A stretch of 64,000 bases of DNA from Talinum fruticosum. Its lineage: Eukaryota > Streptophyta > Magnoliopsida > Caryophyllales > Talinaceae. The translations under genes were made by a program, and so were the position numbers. Below are positions 25,102 to 35,279 of this stretch, in pieces. Numbering within the stretch: position 1 is the first letter of the stretch; each line of letters opens with the position of its first letter. The DNA is taken from assembly GCA_021018815.1 (NCBI GenBank), contig JAITYX010000046.1, positions 3,599,501 through 3,663,500 of the forward strand, written 5' to 3'. The notes beneath the pieces were generated by a model, which did no database searches, was not told the origin of the DNA, and saw nothing but the letters and a program-made list of their open reading frames with translations.

Positions 25102-26039
25102 GATCTATCCCCGATATCCTAGTGAATAATCAATACAAAAATGAGAAATATATGTATGTGATATTAGCAACTAAATCTAATATTTTTAATACAAATGAAT
25201 TACCATAGTAAGGATGACCAAACTCTTGGGCCAAAGAAGAAAAACGTTGATCTGCATCGTCAACGGTGTGGAGGTCTCGCTCCCGGATCGGCAAATCACA
25301 CTCGCCTTTCCTTTATATGACCTCTTTGACACTCACCCTCACCGCACTAACTGCAAGAGGTGTCCCGTGAAAGACTACATCTACCCTCCACGGGAAAACA
25401 ACACCCAATGCCACAACAAGCTCTAGAGGAGGCTGATGAGAAGCTAACTTGCAATTCGCCGGCTACATAGGAATAAGTAAACATTTGACATAGAAGTTAA
25501 ATAACCTAAAAACCATGAAAATAAATGGATAAAGTTTTTCCTTTAAAGTAAACATTTTCCCGGGATAACGGTCCTCATCCGAAACAACAAAAACATACTA
25601 AATAAGTAATTACTAAACGGCCACGCGCAGGAGTTATGCAACAACAAAAACATACTGTAAGTATTAATTAGTCAAAATATAAATATGCATGCATGTAAAT
25701 ATAATTAGGTTGCAAAATCTTAATTACGTCCGCGTAACTTCGAATTGGTCGACGGGTGAGCTTGCATTCAAGCTGGCCGGTGTGTTGGGTGAGAAAAACG
25801 TACATCATCAAACTTGCTAGGTAACGGCATACCCATGTTGGTAAAGTACGTCCTCATCCGGGACTCGTATTTCGTCCACATCTCGCGCCCTCGTATCTTT
25901 GATCTATGCAGCCATTGGGGACATTATTTAGGACTCGCATTTGGGCCATTTGGGCCTCCATATGTGCATCGCTCAAAGAGACGGGGCACTTTTTCCTAAT
26001 CCCAAAGTGCTAGACTATCCCCACCCACCCAACGACGGC

Positions 26040-27230
26040 TCAAACATGAGCGAGATGCTCATGTCTTTGTGGGGCCAAGGCTAGCTTGTCCCTCCTCCCG
26101 GTTGTGTCGGCGTCGAAGTCAATGTCCGTGACAAAGACTCGCTGTAAGAAGAAAAAAATATTATCATTTGACAAATTTAGAAAATAAACCGATAAGTTCT
26201 CAAAATAAATAAAGGAAAATAATAAAAAACTCACGAGTCCGCGAGAAATAGCTTCTTCATTGGGCGTAGTGAAGGTTCCATCTTTCTTCCTTCTTCCTTC
26301 GATCCACAGCTCGTCCCTATCAACAACGAGATGCGAAGTATCTATGGTGGACCCTTCACCGAGATGCGCCCTAAAGTTGTTCAAGCTTTTTCTTGTACAA
26401 CCTCTCCTCCAACTTGGCGTATCCCCACGGGACAGACACATGAGGGTTACGAATTGCTCTTAATGTTCTTTCGATTGTCTTCACCTGTCTCCTGCGTAAG
26501 TAATATTAAGAAACGAAAATATCAATGCATAACTTTCATTTCTTCATTTTTATATCAATTCGATAACCAACATCACACTATATGTATATGAGATTGAATA
26601 TTGAATGAAATAACCTTGTATTATGGAGAGGTGACATATGACTCAAACGATCTCCAATCCTCCTTTGTGATACAATTGTAGACCTCCCGAGTGTCTACCT
26701 TATTATTTTATCTCGCTTTGTTTTGAAGACTCATATAGCAAGCAATGCGATATTTGTAATCACTAAACTTTTCCGCCATCGACATGAGGGATCCGAGATT
26801 CATGAACGTTCACGTTGAACGTTCTTTGAAACATAAGAACGATATGCATTAGTACATATATATTAACCATTTACAATATAAGTTGCAATACTAAGTTGAG
26901 ATGTATTCATTTACCCGAATATCGTTCCATATGTTGTCTTTAATGGAATCAAGGACGTCAACCTACTTTCTATAGTTGATGCTCACGTGGCAGCGGGTTG
27001 TCGTACCAACGTAGCTCATAAAGGTAGATTTCTTCCCACCTACAGCATTTTTGTGGCTATCAAAATCAACCCGTCTAAGGAGAGTTGGATTGTCTCTACT
27101 CTAGACCAACTTATCCGGTCTATCCCCTACACAAACTCAAAGCGAGTAGTACATGAGGAGCATTACTTTGGGACATTGTTGGTGAAATGTCCTGTTTGTG
27201 TATTCCTTTTTCAAGAAGAGAGATGATGTA
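26040..27230 (-). pseudogene. Plant Transposase_24 (Ptta/En/Spm) protein, degraded
   Basis: Minus-strand translation in several frames yields, in order, DSIKDNIWNDI (about 26930), MSMAEKFSDYKYRIACYMSL (26785-26725), VDTREVYNCITKEDWRSFES (26690-26630), NPHVSVPWGYAKLEEKL (26450-26400), and RDELWIEGRRKKDGTFTTPN (26310-26250). This succession (W--I/F, K---YK-----Y, I---DW--F, the NPH-----GYA-LE block, and the D-W--GR-KKDGT block) is characteristic of the Transposase_24 domain. The domain is found in the second, DNA-binding gene of plant CACTA elements. The coding parts are separated by AT-rich stretches that may be introns. Frames shift often, so it is inactive. It converges with TNP2 on the opposite strand. 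Confidence 0.8.
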
Positions 27231-27564
27231 TTATGTTTTTATGACAATACTGCTTGTTTGGAGTTCAAATATGATTTAATTATGTTGTCCGAGGCTTCCT
27301 CTGCAATAACTCCAAACAAGCAATTGTAATATATTCTTTGCTTGAACTTTAAATGTGAAATATGGAACCGTGTTGCGAACTTGTTCAAATGGAACTTTGT
27401 TGTGGTTGTAGTAAGTTGGAAATTCTTGTATTATTGGAAATTCTTGTATTTATGTTTGAAAGTTGAGGTTGTCTGGTTCGTTCGTTGTGTTAGTTGTGAT
27501 ATATTTTGGAGTGTATTTTGTACGGGGGAAGGAAAAAACAAAAAACTATTAAAAAAATAAAAAT

Positions 27565-27844
27565 CTATTACAACGGTTCTTACATTAGAATCGTCATCAT
27601 AAATCCGAACAAATTTGGCTTTCAGCGGGACCTATGACGACGGTTTGTCAAAGAGAACTGTCGTCATATGTAAATATATGACGACGGTTCTCTTTGGAAA
27701 ACCTTCGTCGGAGGTGATCTTTTAATACGAATGTTAAACCATAGTTAAAAATACTACATACAACGATGCCCAAATACATGACGTCCGTTAACCGTCGTTA
27801 AATGTCGTTTTTAACCGTAGTTAAAAGTGGTTTTCGTAATAGTG
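27565..27844 (+). repeat. CACTA 3' terminal inverted repeat and subterminal repeats
   Basis: Repeats of CGACGGTT(C/T) and inverse forms run from 27575 to 27810. The terminal sequence AAAAGTGGTTTTCGTAATAG then TG abuts the TTG duplication. In reverse complement the last 90 bases match the internal terminus at 19877 closely. Confidence 0.9.
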
Positions 27845-28170
27845 TTGGAAGTACTAGGTCAAATAAGGGGCTTTCTTAGCCTGGGAAAAACTTGTAATAG
27901 ATTTGTCTAAGGGAAAAAAATATGGGTAGTCATAATTTTGTATTTGAGGATTTAAATAGTGGATTTTAACTTGGTGCTTGGATTAGCATTGTCCAAGGTT
28001 TTTTTACCCCAAGAGGGTTTCCTCGTAAAAGCTGTATATATTCATTTCTTCTTATTTTTGTGTCACTCTAAACTCGGTATATTGTTCTAAGCGATCGGTT
28101 CGGTTTTGAACTTTAATTTCCGCTAAATTTTCTTTAACACCCTATTCACCCCCTTCAAGTGTGTTTATCT
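27845..28170 (+). mobile_element. Copia-like LTR, copy 4, right part
   Basis: It continues the LTR split by the CACTA. GAAGTACTAGGTC is followed by the block TGGTGCTTGGATTAGCA (27972) and TTTCCTCGTAAAAG. CACCCTATTCACCCCCTTCA at 28138-28157 marks its 3' part. The conserved GAGCAAACCTTCA end is not seen; the copy decays into a T-rich run near 28190. Confidence 0.8.
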
Positions 28171-28179
28171 TCTCCAATT

Positions 28180-29928
28180 CAACTTCCCATTATTTTTTTT
28201 TTTTATGCATATAAAAAGTGTTGACAAACAAATTGCAAAAAGATAATCCTTAAGGAAAAAATGGCCAAGCATCCAAAAATGGACCGATCTAATAAACCTT
28301 TTTTATGGACTCGCCTAAAAGGGAATATACCTTATAACTTTGGCTAATGCAAGTATGGACTCACCAAAAAAATGAGATGATTTTTTTTAGCAAATGAAAA
28401 ACAAAATAAATGGACTCACTCTAAAAAGGAGATGAATTTTTTTAACTAATGCAAAACAAAAATAAATGCACTCACCCTAAAAAGGAGATGAATTTTTTTA
28501 GCTAATACAAAACAAAAGTAAATTGACTCACCCTAAAAAGGAGATGAATTTTAATTTAGTGCAACAAAAAGTAAATTGGCTCACCCTAAAAAAGAGATGA
28601 ATTTTAACTTAGCCATTGTAACGCCTCAATCACCATTACTTAATAATCCCTCATTAGGGACTATTACGTAGGTCGCAGTGAAGGTAACGATCGAAGGCGC
28701 TACGCAGTCCTAAAAATAGGACAAGGCTAAATAATTTGAAATAAAATGAAGTACTATTTGTGCATCCATTGTTATATTTCAATGGTACTGTTAGGAGTAA
28801 CTACTTATTACCCAAATAGCTAGGTCATCCCAAAACATAGGTTACTTGGTTTAGCAACGTAATATTTATACAAACTAGACTTTTGTCTAGTCCACAAATT
28901 AATATACGAACCTATGTTTTGGGATGACCTAGCTACTTGGGTAATAAGTAGTTACTCCTAACAGTACCATTGGAAATATAACAATGGATGCACAAATCGT
29001 ACTTCATTTTATTTCAAATTATTTAGCCTTGTCCTATTTTTAGGACGGCGGTAGCGCCTTCGATCGTTACCTTCCACTGCGACCTTACGTAATAGTCCCT
29101 AATGAGGGATTATTAAGTAATGGTGATTGGGAGCGTTACAGCTATTGCAAACTAAAAATATGCAGAAAGTAAAAAAAAGGATTCAAATAATAGAAACAAA
29201 AATGGGTCTCAACGGTGAGACTCGACTCAAGGAAGAGACTGCGCGAACCAGCGCCAACCTAGGGCCTTCCATATTTTTGTGTCGTTTTTTATTGAGATAT
29301 GGGAAGAATGGAACGACCTCTAAAATAAAACGTCCGACTCAAAAATGTAAATATGGACCAACCTAAAGGGGAAGGAAATTTAAAATTAGCTAAAATTCAC
29401 AAGAGGACTGAAATCAAAGTTTTATTATCTTTTGTTTGTTTTGCACCAATGCAAGAATATTAGACTGGGTTGAACATGGCTAAACCGCAATGAAAGGTTC
29501 AAAGAAAAGGATCAAATAACAAAAAGCAATCACACACATCCAAGCACACAATTGAAGTTCCAATCTAAACCACCAAGGTTCTACATTCACAAGGAGATCT
29601 AGGTTAGATAAACATGGTGGCTCATAGTTTGAAAATTTTACCCCTATGATTGCATAGCAAGACTTAAATAATCGGTGATTCTCAATAAGGAATCGAGAGA
29701 GATTGCTGTGAAGGGAAAAGTATAATAACATCTCGGTGTTAAGTCGAGTGGATCAACCAAGATAATGATATGACTTTCATGAAAAAGGTACTTAAAGGTT
29801 GAATCCTAAAACTCATAACATCTATGTTCAAAGTTGCCTAAAAATTCTTAATATAAACGCGATAAAAACTCACAAATCTAAATTTTGAATCTCACCCTCT
29901 TAATAAGTTTCCCAAGTCGAGTTGCCAC
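28180..29928 (-). mobile_element. Gypsy (Tat/Ogre type) leader, copy C, with foldback insertion
   Basis: It carries the same leader array as copies A and B (TGGACTCACC, GAGATGAATTTT, TTAGCTAATGCAAA) and the same run-in to the LTR, CTCACCCTCTTAATAAG. The primer binding site on the minus strand (TGGCAACTCGACTTGGG, 29911-29927) is followed one base later by the LTR. No gag is visible. A foldback element interrupts it at 28618-29139. Confidence 0.75.
28618..29139. mobile_element. Foldback element, 522 bp, nearly perfect inverted repeat
   Basis: The left arm (about 28618-28852) and right arm (about 28905-29139) are reverse complements over roughly 235 bases, with only scattered mismatches and one-base indels. 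A loop of about 50 bases separates them. Ends are GTAACGCCTC and GAGCGTTAC. Flanking seven-mers AGCCATT (28611-28617) and AGCTATT (29140-29146) differ at one base and look like the target duplication. No open reading frame fits a transposase, so it is a non-autonomous foldback or MITE-type element. A transcript would form a very long hairpin. Confidence 0.9.
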
Positions 29929-30175
29929 CATAGGAACCACAGCACTGTGCACCCATAGGCGAATCGTGTTTCCTCGTGAATGTCGACTTTATGCATAGTG
30001 TGCTTATCAAGCCGAATAAGGCTAGAATTTTAAGGGGTTGATTATTGATTTTCAGAATTCATTTCACTTTTGAAGATAGTTTTAGATATCTTAGGATACA
30101 TTTTAAATAGAAAAATATAAATAAAAAATAGGTTGCTGCAAAGTTCACTAGGCCATACGACCCAAGGCTGCCAAG
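29929..30175 (-). mobile_element. LTR of gypsy copy C, left part
   Basis: The LTR begins CATAGGAACCAC, a mutated TGTAGGAACC, one base after the primer binding site. It shares GAATGTCGACTT and GTGTGCTTATCAAG with other family members and is cut at 30175 by the hAT element. CTGCCAAG at 30168-30175 is the left hAT target duplication. Confidence 0.75.
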
Positions 30176-30345
30176 TAGGGTCGGGCAACGGGTCGGGCCG
30201 GGCCGGGCCGTGGTCGGCCCATCACTATAAAGGGTCGGGCCGAGCCAGGGAAAAATCAAATGGGCTGTGCCTGGGTCATGGGCCAGCTGACCCCGACCCG
30301 CCCATGACCTACCCATGGGCCGGAGCTAAACATGAAAATGTCAAG

Positions 30346-30971
30346 TGTAGGACTCGTTAAACCTCATTTTTATCAGCTTTTAATGCATTATTTAACCCAA
30401 TTCCGTGATGATTTCAATGATATTTATTTAGTTTTGGGTTAGATTTTGCTCATTTTCTCTTTATCATCACCTAAGCTCGTAAATCTCTTTATTACGTGGT
30501 TTTGGGCTTAAATTTGAGAGATTCGAGGTAAATTTGATAAAAAGTGATGAAGAGAAGAGTCCGGGCCCAAGAGGAGGCAAGAAAGAAGCCTAAAACACAT
30601 CAAGAGAAGCTGCACAGCCTACTGTGCGAAGCTGCACAGCCGTGCGGATCATCAAGCGAAAGGCTCGAAGTCACGAAAGGTTGCACGGCCCCCGTGCGCA
30701 TTCCGCACGGCCGTGCGTATGGCGCACGTGCACCCGTGCCAATGTCGCACGGCCCGTGCGAGTGAGGCAGAAAGTTCAGGCATTCCGCATGGCCTACCGT
30801 GCTCTTCGAGCATTTCGCACGGCCTACCGTGCGTGTCTTGCACGGCCGTGCGAAAATTCCGCACGGCCGTGCGACACTGTTTGGGCGGATTTATAAGCGA
30901 TTTTTGTCTATTTTTTTTTTTGCAGTTCTTTTCTCCATAAAATTTTAGGGTTTCTAGGGTAGTTTCCAGTC
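30346..30971 (+). mobile_element. Possible gypsy LTR fragment with GCACGGCCGTGCG palindromes
   Basis: TGTAGGACTCG follows TCAAG (30341-30345), and TCAAA lies at 30973-30977, suggesting but not proving an LTR insertion into the hAT. The middle (30610-30890) repeats GCACGGCC(G)TGCG motifs eight or more times, several of them perfect palindromes. Motifs like these occur in LTRs of some plant Athila-type elements. The right end lacks a clear CA. Alternatively this is native hAT subterminal sequence. Confidence 0.35.
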
Positions 30972-31569
30972 GTCAAATCCCTTTAGATTGAAATTTAATT
31001 TTGAATAGATATACCAACAACTTTCAAGTTGAGTCAAAAATAATGTTGCCCAAATAAACAAGCTGGCATGACGAAATTAGAAGTAGACTACACTTTGGTC
31101 AAGTTGAATTAGCCTCGAAATCCAAATCGTAAAAGGACAAAGGATGCTTGTGATATTGCTCGGGCATTAACGAGCTCATAATTCATATCTTCAACACATT
31201 AGTACAAACTTAGTATTTACTCCCATCGACCAAAAAGTTTGACAAATTCATAGAGCAATATAGCTATTGTCATCGGAGAACTCATATAACTCGTCAACTC
31301 AAGATTTGTGTTACATGTAACTCAATGTCGGGACATGGGAGATATCGTGCATATGACAATGTTTCGGTTTGATAACGCGGCAAATAAGCACCTCAAAGAA
31401 TCAACCTTCGTGATCCCCACTCCTTCCTCTTGTTCTTGTATCATCATCCTCTTTGTGATTGGTGGAATATGCATAAAAAAATTAATTAAAACAATTTAGA
31501 TATATAAATATAATCTATTACAACAATTAAAAAACTTAATTGCTTAAAAGAATTTAATTACCTAAAAGA

Positions 31570-33537
31570 AGATACTTGTAACATCATCCTCGTCCCCTCC
31601 ATCTTCATCCGAATTAGAATCATTGTCAATTGCTAGAGTTGTATCATACCGTGCACGTCGCCAATCCCGAAGACTTACGAGTGCTTGTACGGTCATAGGC
31701 TTCAAAGCACTACGAGTAGGGGAGATGTTTTTCCACCAAGACTAAAGGCGGATTCCGATGCTACAAGTACTAACCGGGATTGTCAATAGATCTCGTGCCA
31801 TCATAGAAAGCTCCGGGTATCTCACCGAGCTCTTGTGCCAAAAATCCAAAACATCTAACTCCAAATTCAAATCAAGACCCGGCTCCTCCAAGTATAAATC
31901 CAGATGGGACCTCCCAGTTTGGGGCATAGAGCTTCTACCACTAAAACTACTATAATCATCAAAGTAGTCATCCCCGATAGCACTAACAAGTAGGAGAAGG
32001 ATTAATGATAGGTGAAGTTGATGTCGAGTGTAGCTTGTACTCATTGTATAAGGAACGCAAAGTGCTTAACACATTATCAACACGTTCCGTAGCTTCATCA
32101 AATCCAAACAACTTACTAAAGCAATACTCAACAAATTTAACTTTACACCGAGGATCCAAAATGACAAGCACATGACAAGTATAAATTATATTCCGACCAA
32201 TACTTGTCAAATTTTCCAAGCATTTCATTTGCCATATTAGCTAGATAATCATAAGGACCTTGAGCTGTCTCAAGCAAATGCCTATGAACCATCCATGCAC
32301 CTTTGAAATACAAGTTAGATGTTGGGGTCTTCACAAGCACTAAACATGCAAGTTACCTCATAAAATAACTTGAGAAACTTATGAATCATACTAAGTTTCT
32401 CCCACTCCTCCTCTAAAGGCACATAGGTTTTCAACGGAGAATTAGTTGATCTCAAGTAGAGAAACACATTCTTGTAATACAAGACATTATCAAGCAACTT
32501 GTAAGTGGAATTCCAACGAATTTGCATGTCCAAATTCAGTTTTCTTTTGACATCCAAATGAAAGATCTTTTGTGCACTTTCATAAAATTCTTTACCTCTA
32601 AGAGAAGATCTACTAATCAATTTCACCAAATTTCGAATCTTTTCCATAATTTCCTCAATCGACTTTAGACCTTCTTGCACAATAAGATTCAGGATATGTG
32701 CACAACATCGTACATGAAAGAATGCACCACTACTTATCAATCCACTTCTAGGAACAAGACACTTTTTAGATTAGCCATCATCACATCATTGTACTTAGCA
32801 TTATCCACGGTTATGGTAAGTATCTTGTCCGCGATATTCCATTGAGTAAGAAATAAAAGCACTTCATTTGCTATGCTTTCACCATCATATGGAGGTGTCG
32901 GTGCTCTAAACCTAAGGATTCTTTTGTGCAATTTCCAAGCACTATCTACAAAATGGGTTGTGATGCAAATGTAGTGTTGATAAGTATGATTTGACCTCCA
33001 ATTATCGGTTGTCAAACAAATCCTACCGGGATTTTCAATAACATATCTTTCAACTTATCTCTCTCCCCCATACATAGACATCAGTTCTCTCTTAGCCGTT
33101 GAACGACTAAATGGCACAAAACCCGGGTTAGCTTTAGACATCATCCGTCTAAAATCTTTTTCCTCAACAAGTCATAAAGGAATGAGCTCCTTCAACTATA
33201 TAAAGAACAATTTCCTTACGAAGCTCACTCATATTAAACACAAATTCCACATTATCATCATCACTATCCCCTTCACCACCTTGAAACCCACTAGGTCTCA
33301 CTGGACATCTCTCCAAATGACGCTTTAAATGAGAAGTCCCACTCCCTTAGTAGCGGATAAAGACATTTTACAATGTATGCAAATTGCGATTGGCTCACCT
33401 TGTGGATTAGTGTCTTCCTTGAGCTCTCTCCATACTTTGGACTTTTTCTTCCTTTTAGCTGGCGGAGCATTATACTCACTATAACCATCTTCCGTCACTT
33501 GCCTAGAAGACATTCCTTCACTATCCATCCCTAACAT
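31570..33537 (-). pseudogene. hAT transposase (BED zinc finger, hATC), degraded
   Basis: The minus-strand frames line up as one protein of roughly 650 residues, the usual size for RICESLEEPER-like plant hAT transposases. An N-terminal basic stretch PAKRKKKSKVWRE and BED-finger residues CIHC...HLKRHLERC lie at 33480-33290. Next come FVPFSRSTAKREL (about 33110), CLTTDNWRSN (33020, with a conserved D of the catalytic fold), and ITVDNAKYNDVM. VRCCAHILNLIVQEGL (32710), IRWNSTYKLLDNVL (32520) and ILDPRCKVKFVEYCF follow. The C-terminal dimerisation domain is LDFWHKSSVRYPELSMMARD with LLTIPVST (31850-31770). Frameshifts at the BED finger and after VSTCS, plus a few stops, disable it. The enzyme would cut and join the TAGGG ends of its own element. 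Confidence 0.9.
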
Positions 33538-34584
33538 AAGAGAACAAAAGCATTATTAGACATTCTTGAAACCACCTCCATTTTACTAAAGCCTTGGGGG
33601 ACTTATACTACAATCTTGAAACCACCTCCATACAAGCTATATTATGATGATCGGTTAGGGCTACACATTGTTCGCAATCCAGTTTTCATAACAGAACAAA
33701 GCACATACGAGATAGACAGTCATTTTATTTGGAAATGCCTACTTTCTCGTAGAAGTTGAAACCGCCTCTCTTCCTTCAAAGCATCATCCCGACAATATTT
33801 TACTAAAGCCTTGTGGAAGTGATAATTTCAGTTTGTTAGATCCAAGTTGAGCATTGTTAGATTATACTTTGAGTGTGAGGACTCAAAGTACAAAATTTCC
33901 ATGTCTAAGCTTTATTTGAGAAAAGGATTCGAGTAAGCCACTAGTGATTTCCATCACCTCCACAATCTTCTTTCTATTTCTTACACACCATTAAGATTCA
34001 CTGCCTTCCTCCATTTTTTATGATTCATGTAAGAAGTTTTCTTCCAATTCATCTCCTAGAAATCCTAATATTCTCCATTAATGAAGCTTTATAGTCATTA
34101 ACAGAGCATTCAACTTAATGAAGTATGTAAGTCTTCTCCATTAATGAAGAGATAACATCAGCCATATACTCCACTCAACAATTTCAAAGCAAGCAAGATT
34201 AAAGAACAGAAGGTAGGCAAATCGAAACAGGGGCACAAATTGAACCAAACAACGAACCAAAGGAGGGGAAAATATCCGAACTTTGAGCCGATCAATTGCA
34301 ATTTCAACACCAAATTCCAAACTCGACACAATTTCAGTCTTAAAGCACAAACCCAATTCAAAACAACCAAGAATGAGTTCAACTACAACTCAAATTTCGA
34401 AAAATACAAAGCAAGTACCCGAGGAGTGGGAGCGTAAGTAAGCGGTGCTGGCCAAATTAGGGTTTCGGCGAAGCAGAGAGAGCTTATTCACCGGCGACGG
34501 AAGAAGAGCGACGGTGGAAGAAGGCTTCGAGCTCTGGTCTACCGGTGACGGTGGCGAGATGGTAGAACAGCGACGGCGAGAGAC

Positions 34585-34800
34585 ACGAGAGAGACAGGGC
34601 GTGCGCGAGAGATAGAGCAATGGCAGTGAGACAGGGCGTGGGCGAGAGACAGGTCATGCGCGAGAGATAGAGCAATGGCAGCGAGACAGGGCGTGCGCGA
34701 GAGACGAGTCATGCGCGAGAGATAGAGAGATAGAGCAATGGCAGCGAGACAGGGCGTGCGTGAGAGACAGGTCGTGCGCGAGAGATAGAGCAGCGAGAGT
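34585..34800 (-). repeat. GC-rich tandem repeats in the hAT 5' region
   Basis: Units containing GAGACAGGGCGTGCGCGAGA and GATAGAGCAATGGCAG recur about four times with a period near 57 bases and internal length variation. The array lies upstream of the transposase on its coding strand and may be the leader or promoter area. The pseudo-frames over it have no domain. Confidence 0.75.
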
Positions 34801-34987
34801 GCGAGAGCAGCTGACCCTTCTTCTTTGACCCGCTAACGGCCCGCGGCCGACCCGTTAAAGGCCCATTTTCACTTGACCCTTTTTGGCCCGACCCTTTTAT
34901 TATCAAATTTGGGCTTTGACCCTTTTTTTGGGCTCGACCTCGTTGGCCCAATGGGTACCCTACCCATTGGCCGGCCCTACTGCCAAG

Positions 34988-35279
34988 GTATTGCCGATCG
35001 GATGGCTCATACAATCACTTTTTAGAAACCACTGTCCGCACACCCCATATGGTTTGAATCCCATTTCGGGGAATGTCGACTTCACATCGGTGTGCTTATC
35101 AAGGAGAATAAGGGTTTTTGGTTGTTTTTGGCGTTATTTGGCTTTTTGTGGGCTAAAATGGGTTTTACCACTCTTTTTATTTTGACCTTTACCCCATCAT
35201 GCATGGAGCCCGAGTTTTCATCACTAGGATAAAATAAATTAATAAAATAATTAAAGATGACATGTTTCGGATGTCTACA
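34988..35279 (-). mobile_element. LTR of gypsy copy C, right part, with internal deletion
   Basis: The sequence beyond the hAT ends with GGATGTCTACA (35269-35279), the expected outer LTR edge. At 35019-35110 it again contains an LTR-start-like block (AGAAACCACTGTCC, GAATGTCGACTTCACATCGG, GTGTGCTTATCAAG) that also occurs in the left part. The remains therefore comprise two LTR starts and one outer edge, a rearranged and much shortened LTR. Confidence 0.6.

Larger units (their letters stand above)
13068..27844 (+). mobile_element. CACTA (En/Spm) transposon unit, about 14.8 kb
   Basis: The left end reads CATTACTACGAAACCACTTT, a C-to-T variant of CACTA. The right end read inward on the minus strand is CACTATTACGAAAACCACTT. 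A 3 bp duplication TTG lies at both sides (13065-13067 and 27845-27847), and the flanks join as one continuous copia-like LTR. Subterminal GACGACGGTT(C/T) repeats occur near both ends. Inside are a broken TNP2 gene on the plus strand, and a Transposase_24 gene and a C48 peptidase segment on the minus strand. Two solo LTRs and an additional internal CACTA end at 19877 lie within it. Length without the two solo LTRs is about 9.9 kb. Confidence 0.92.
30176..34979 (-). mobile_element. hAT transposon, 4,804 bp, inserted in an LTR
   Basis: A perfect 8 bp target duplication CTGCCAAG flanks the element (30168-30175 and 34980-34987). Terminal inverted repeats begin TAGGGTCGGGCAACGGGTC on the left and TAGGGCCGGCCAATGGGTA on the right (minus strand). 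A TAGGG(T/C)(C/G)GG start and GGGTCGGG-type subterminal repeats are common in plant hAT families. It carries a broken transposase gene on the minus strand and possibly an LTR fragment near its left end. Confidence 0.95.

Noticed and set aside
30176..34979. Whole 30.2-35.0 kb stretch as a host gene with a BED finger
   Set aside because: Terminal inverted repeats, an 8 bp duplication and frameshifts show a transposon and not a domesticated gene.
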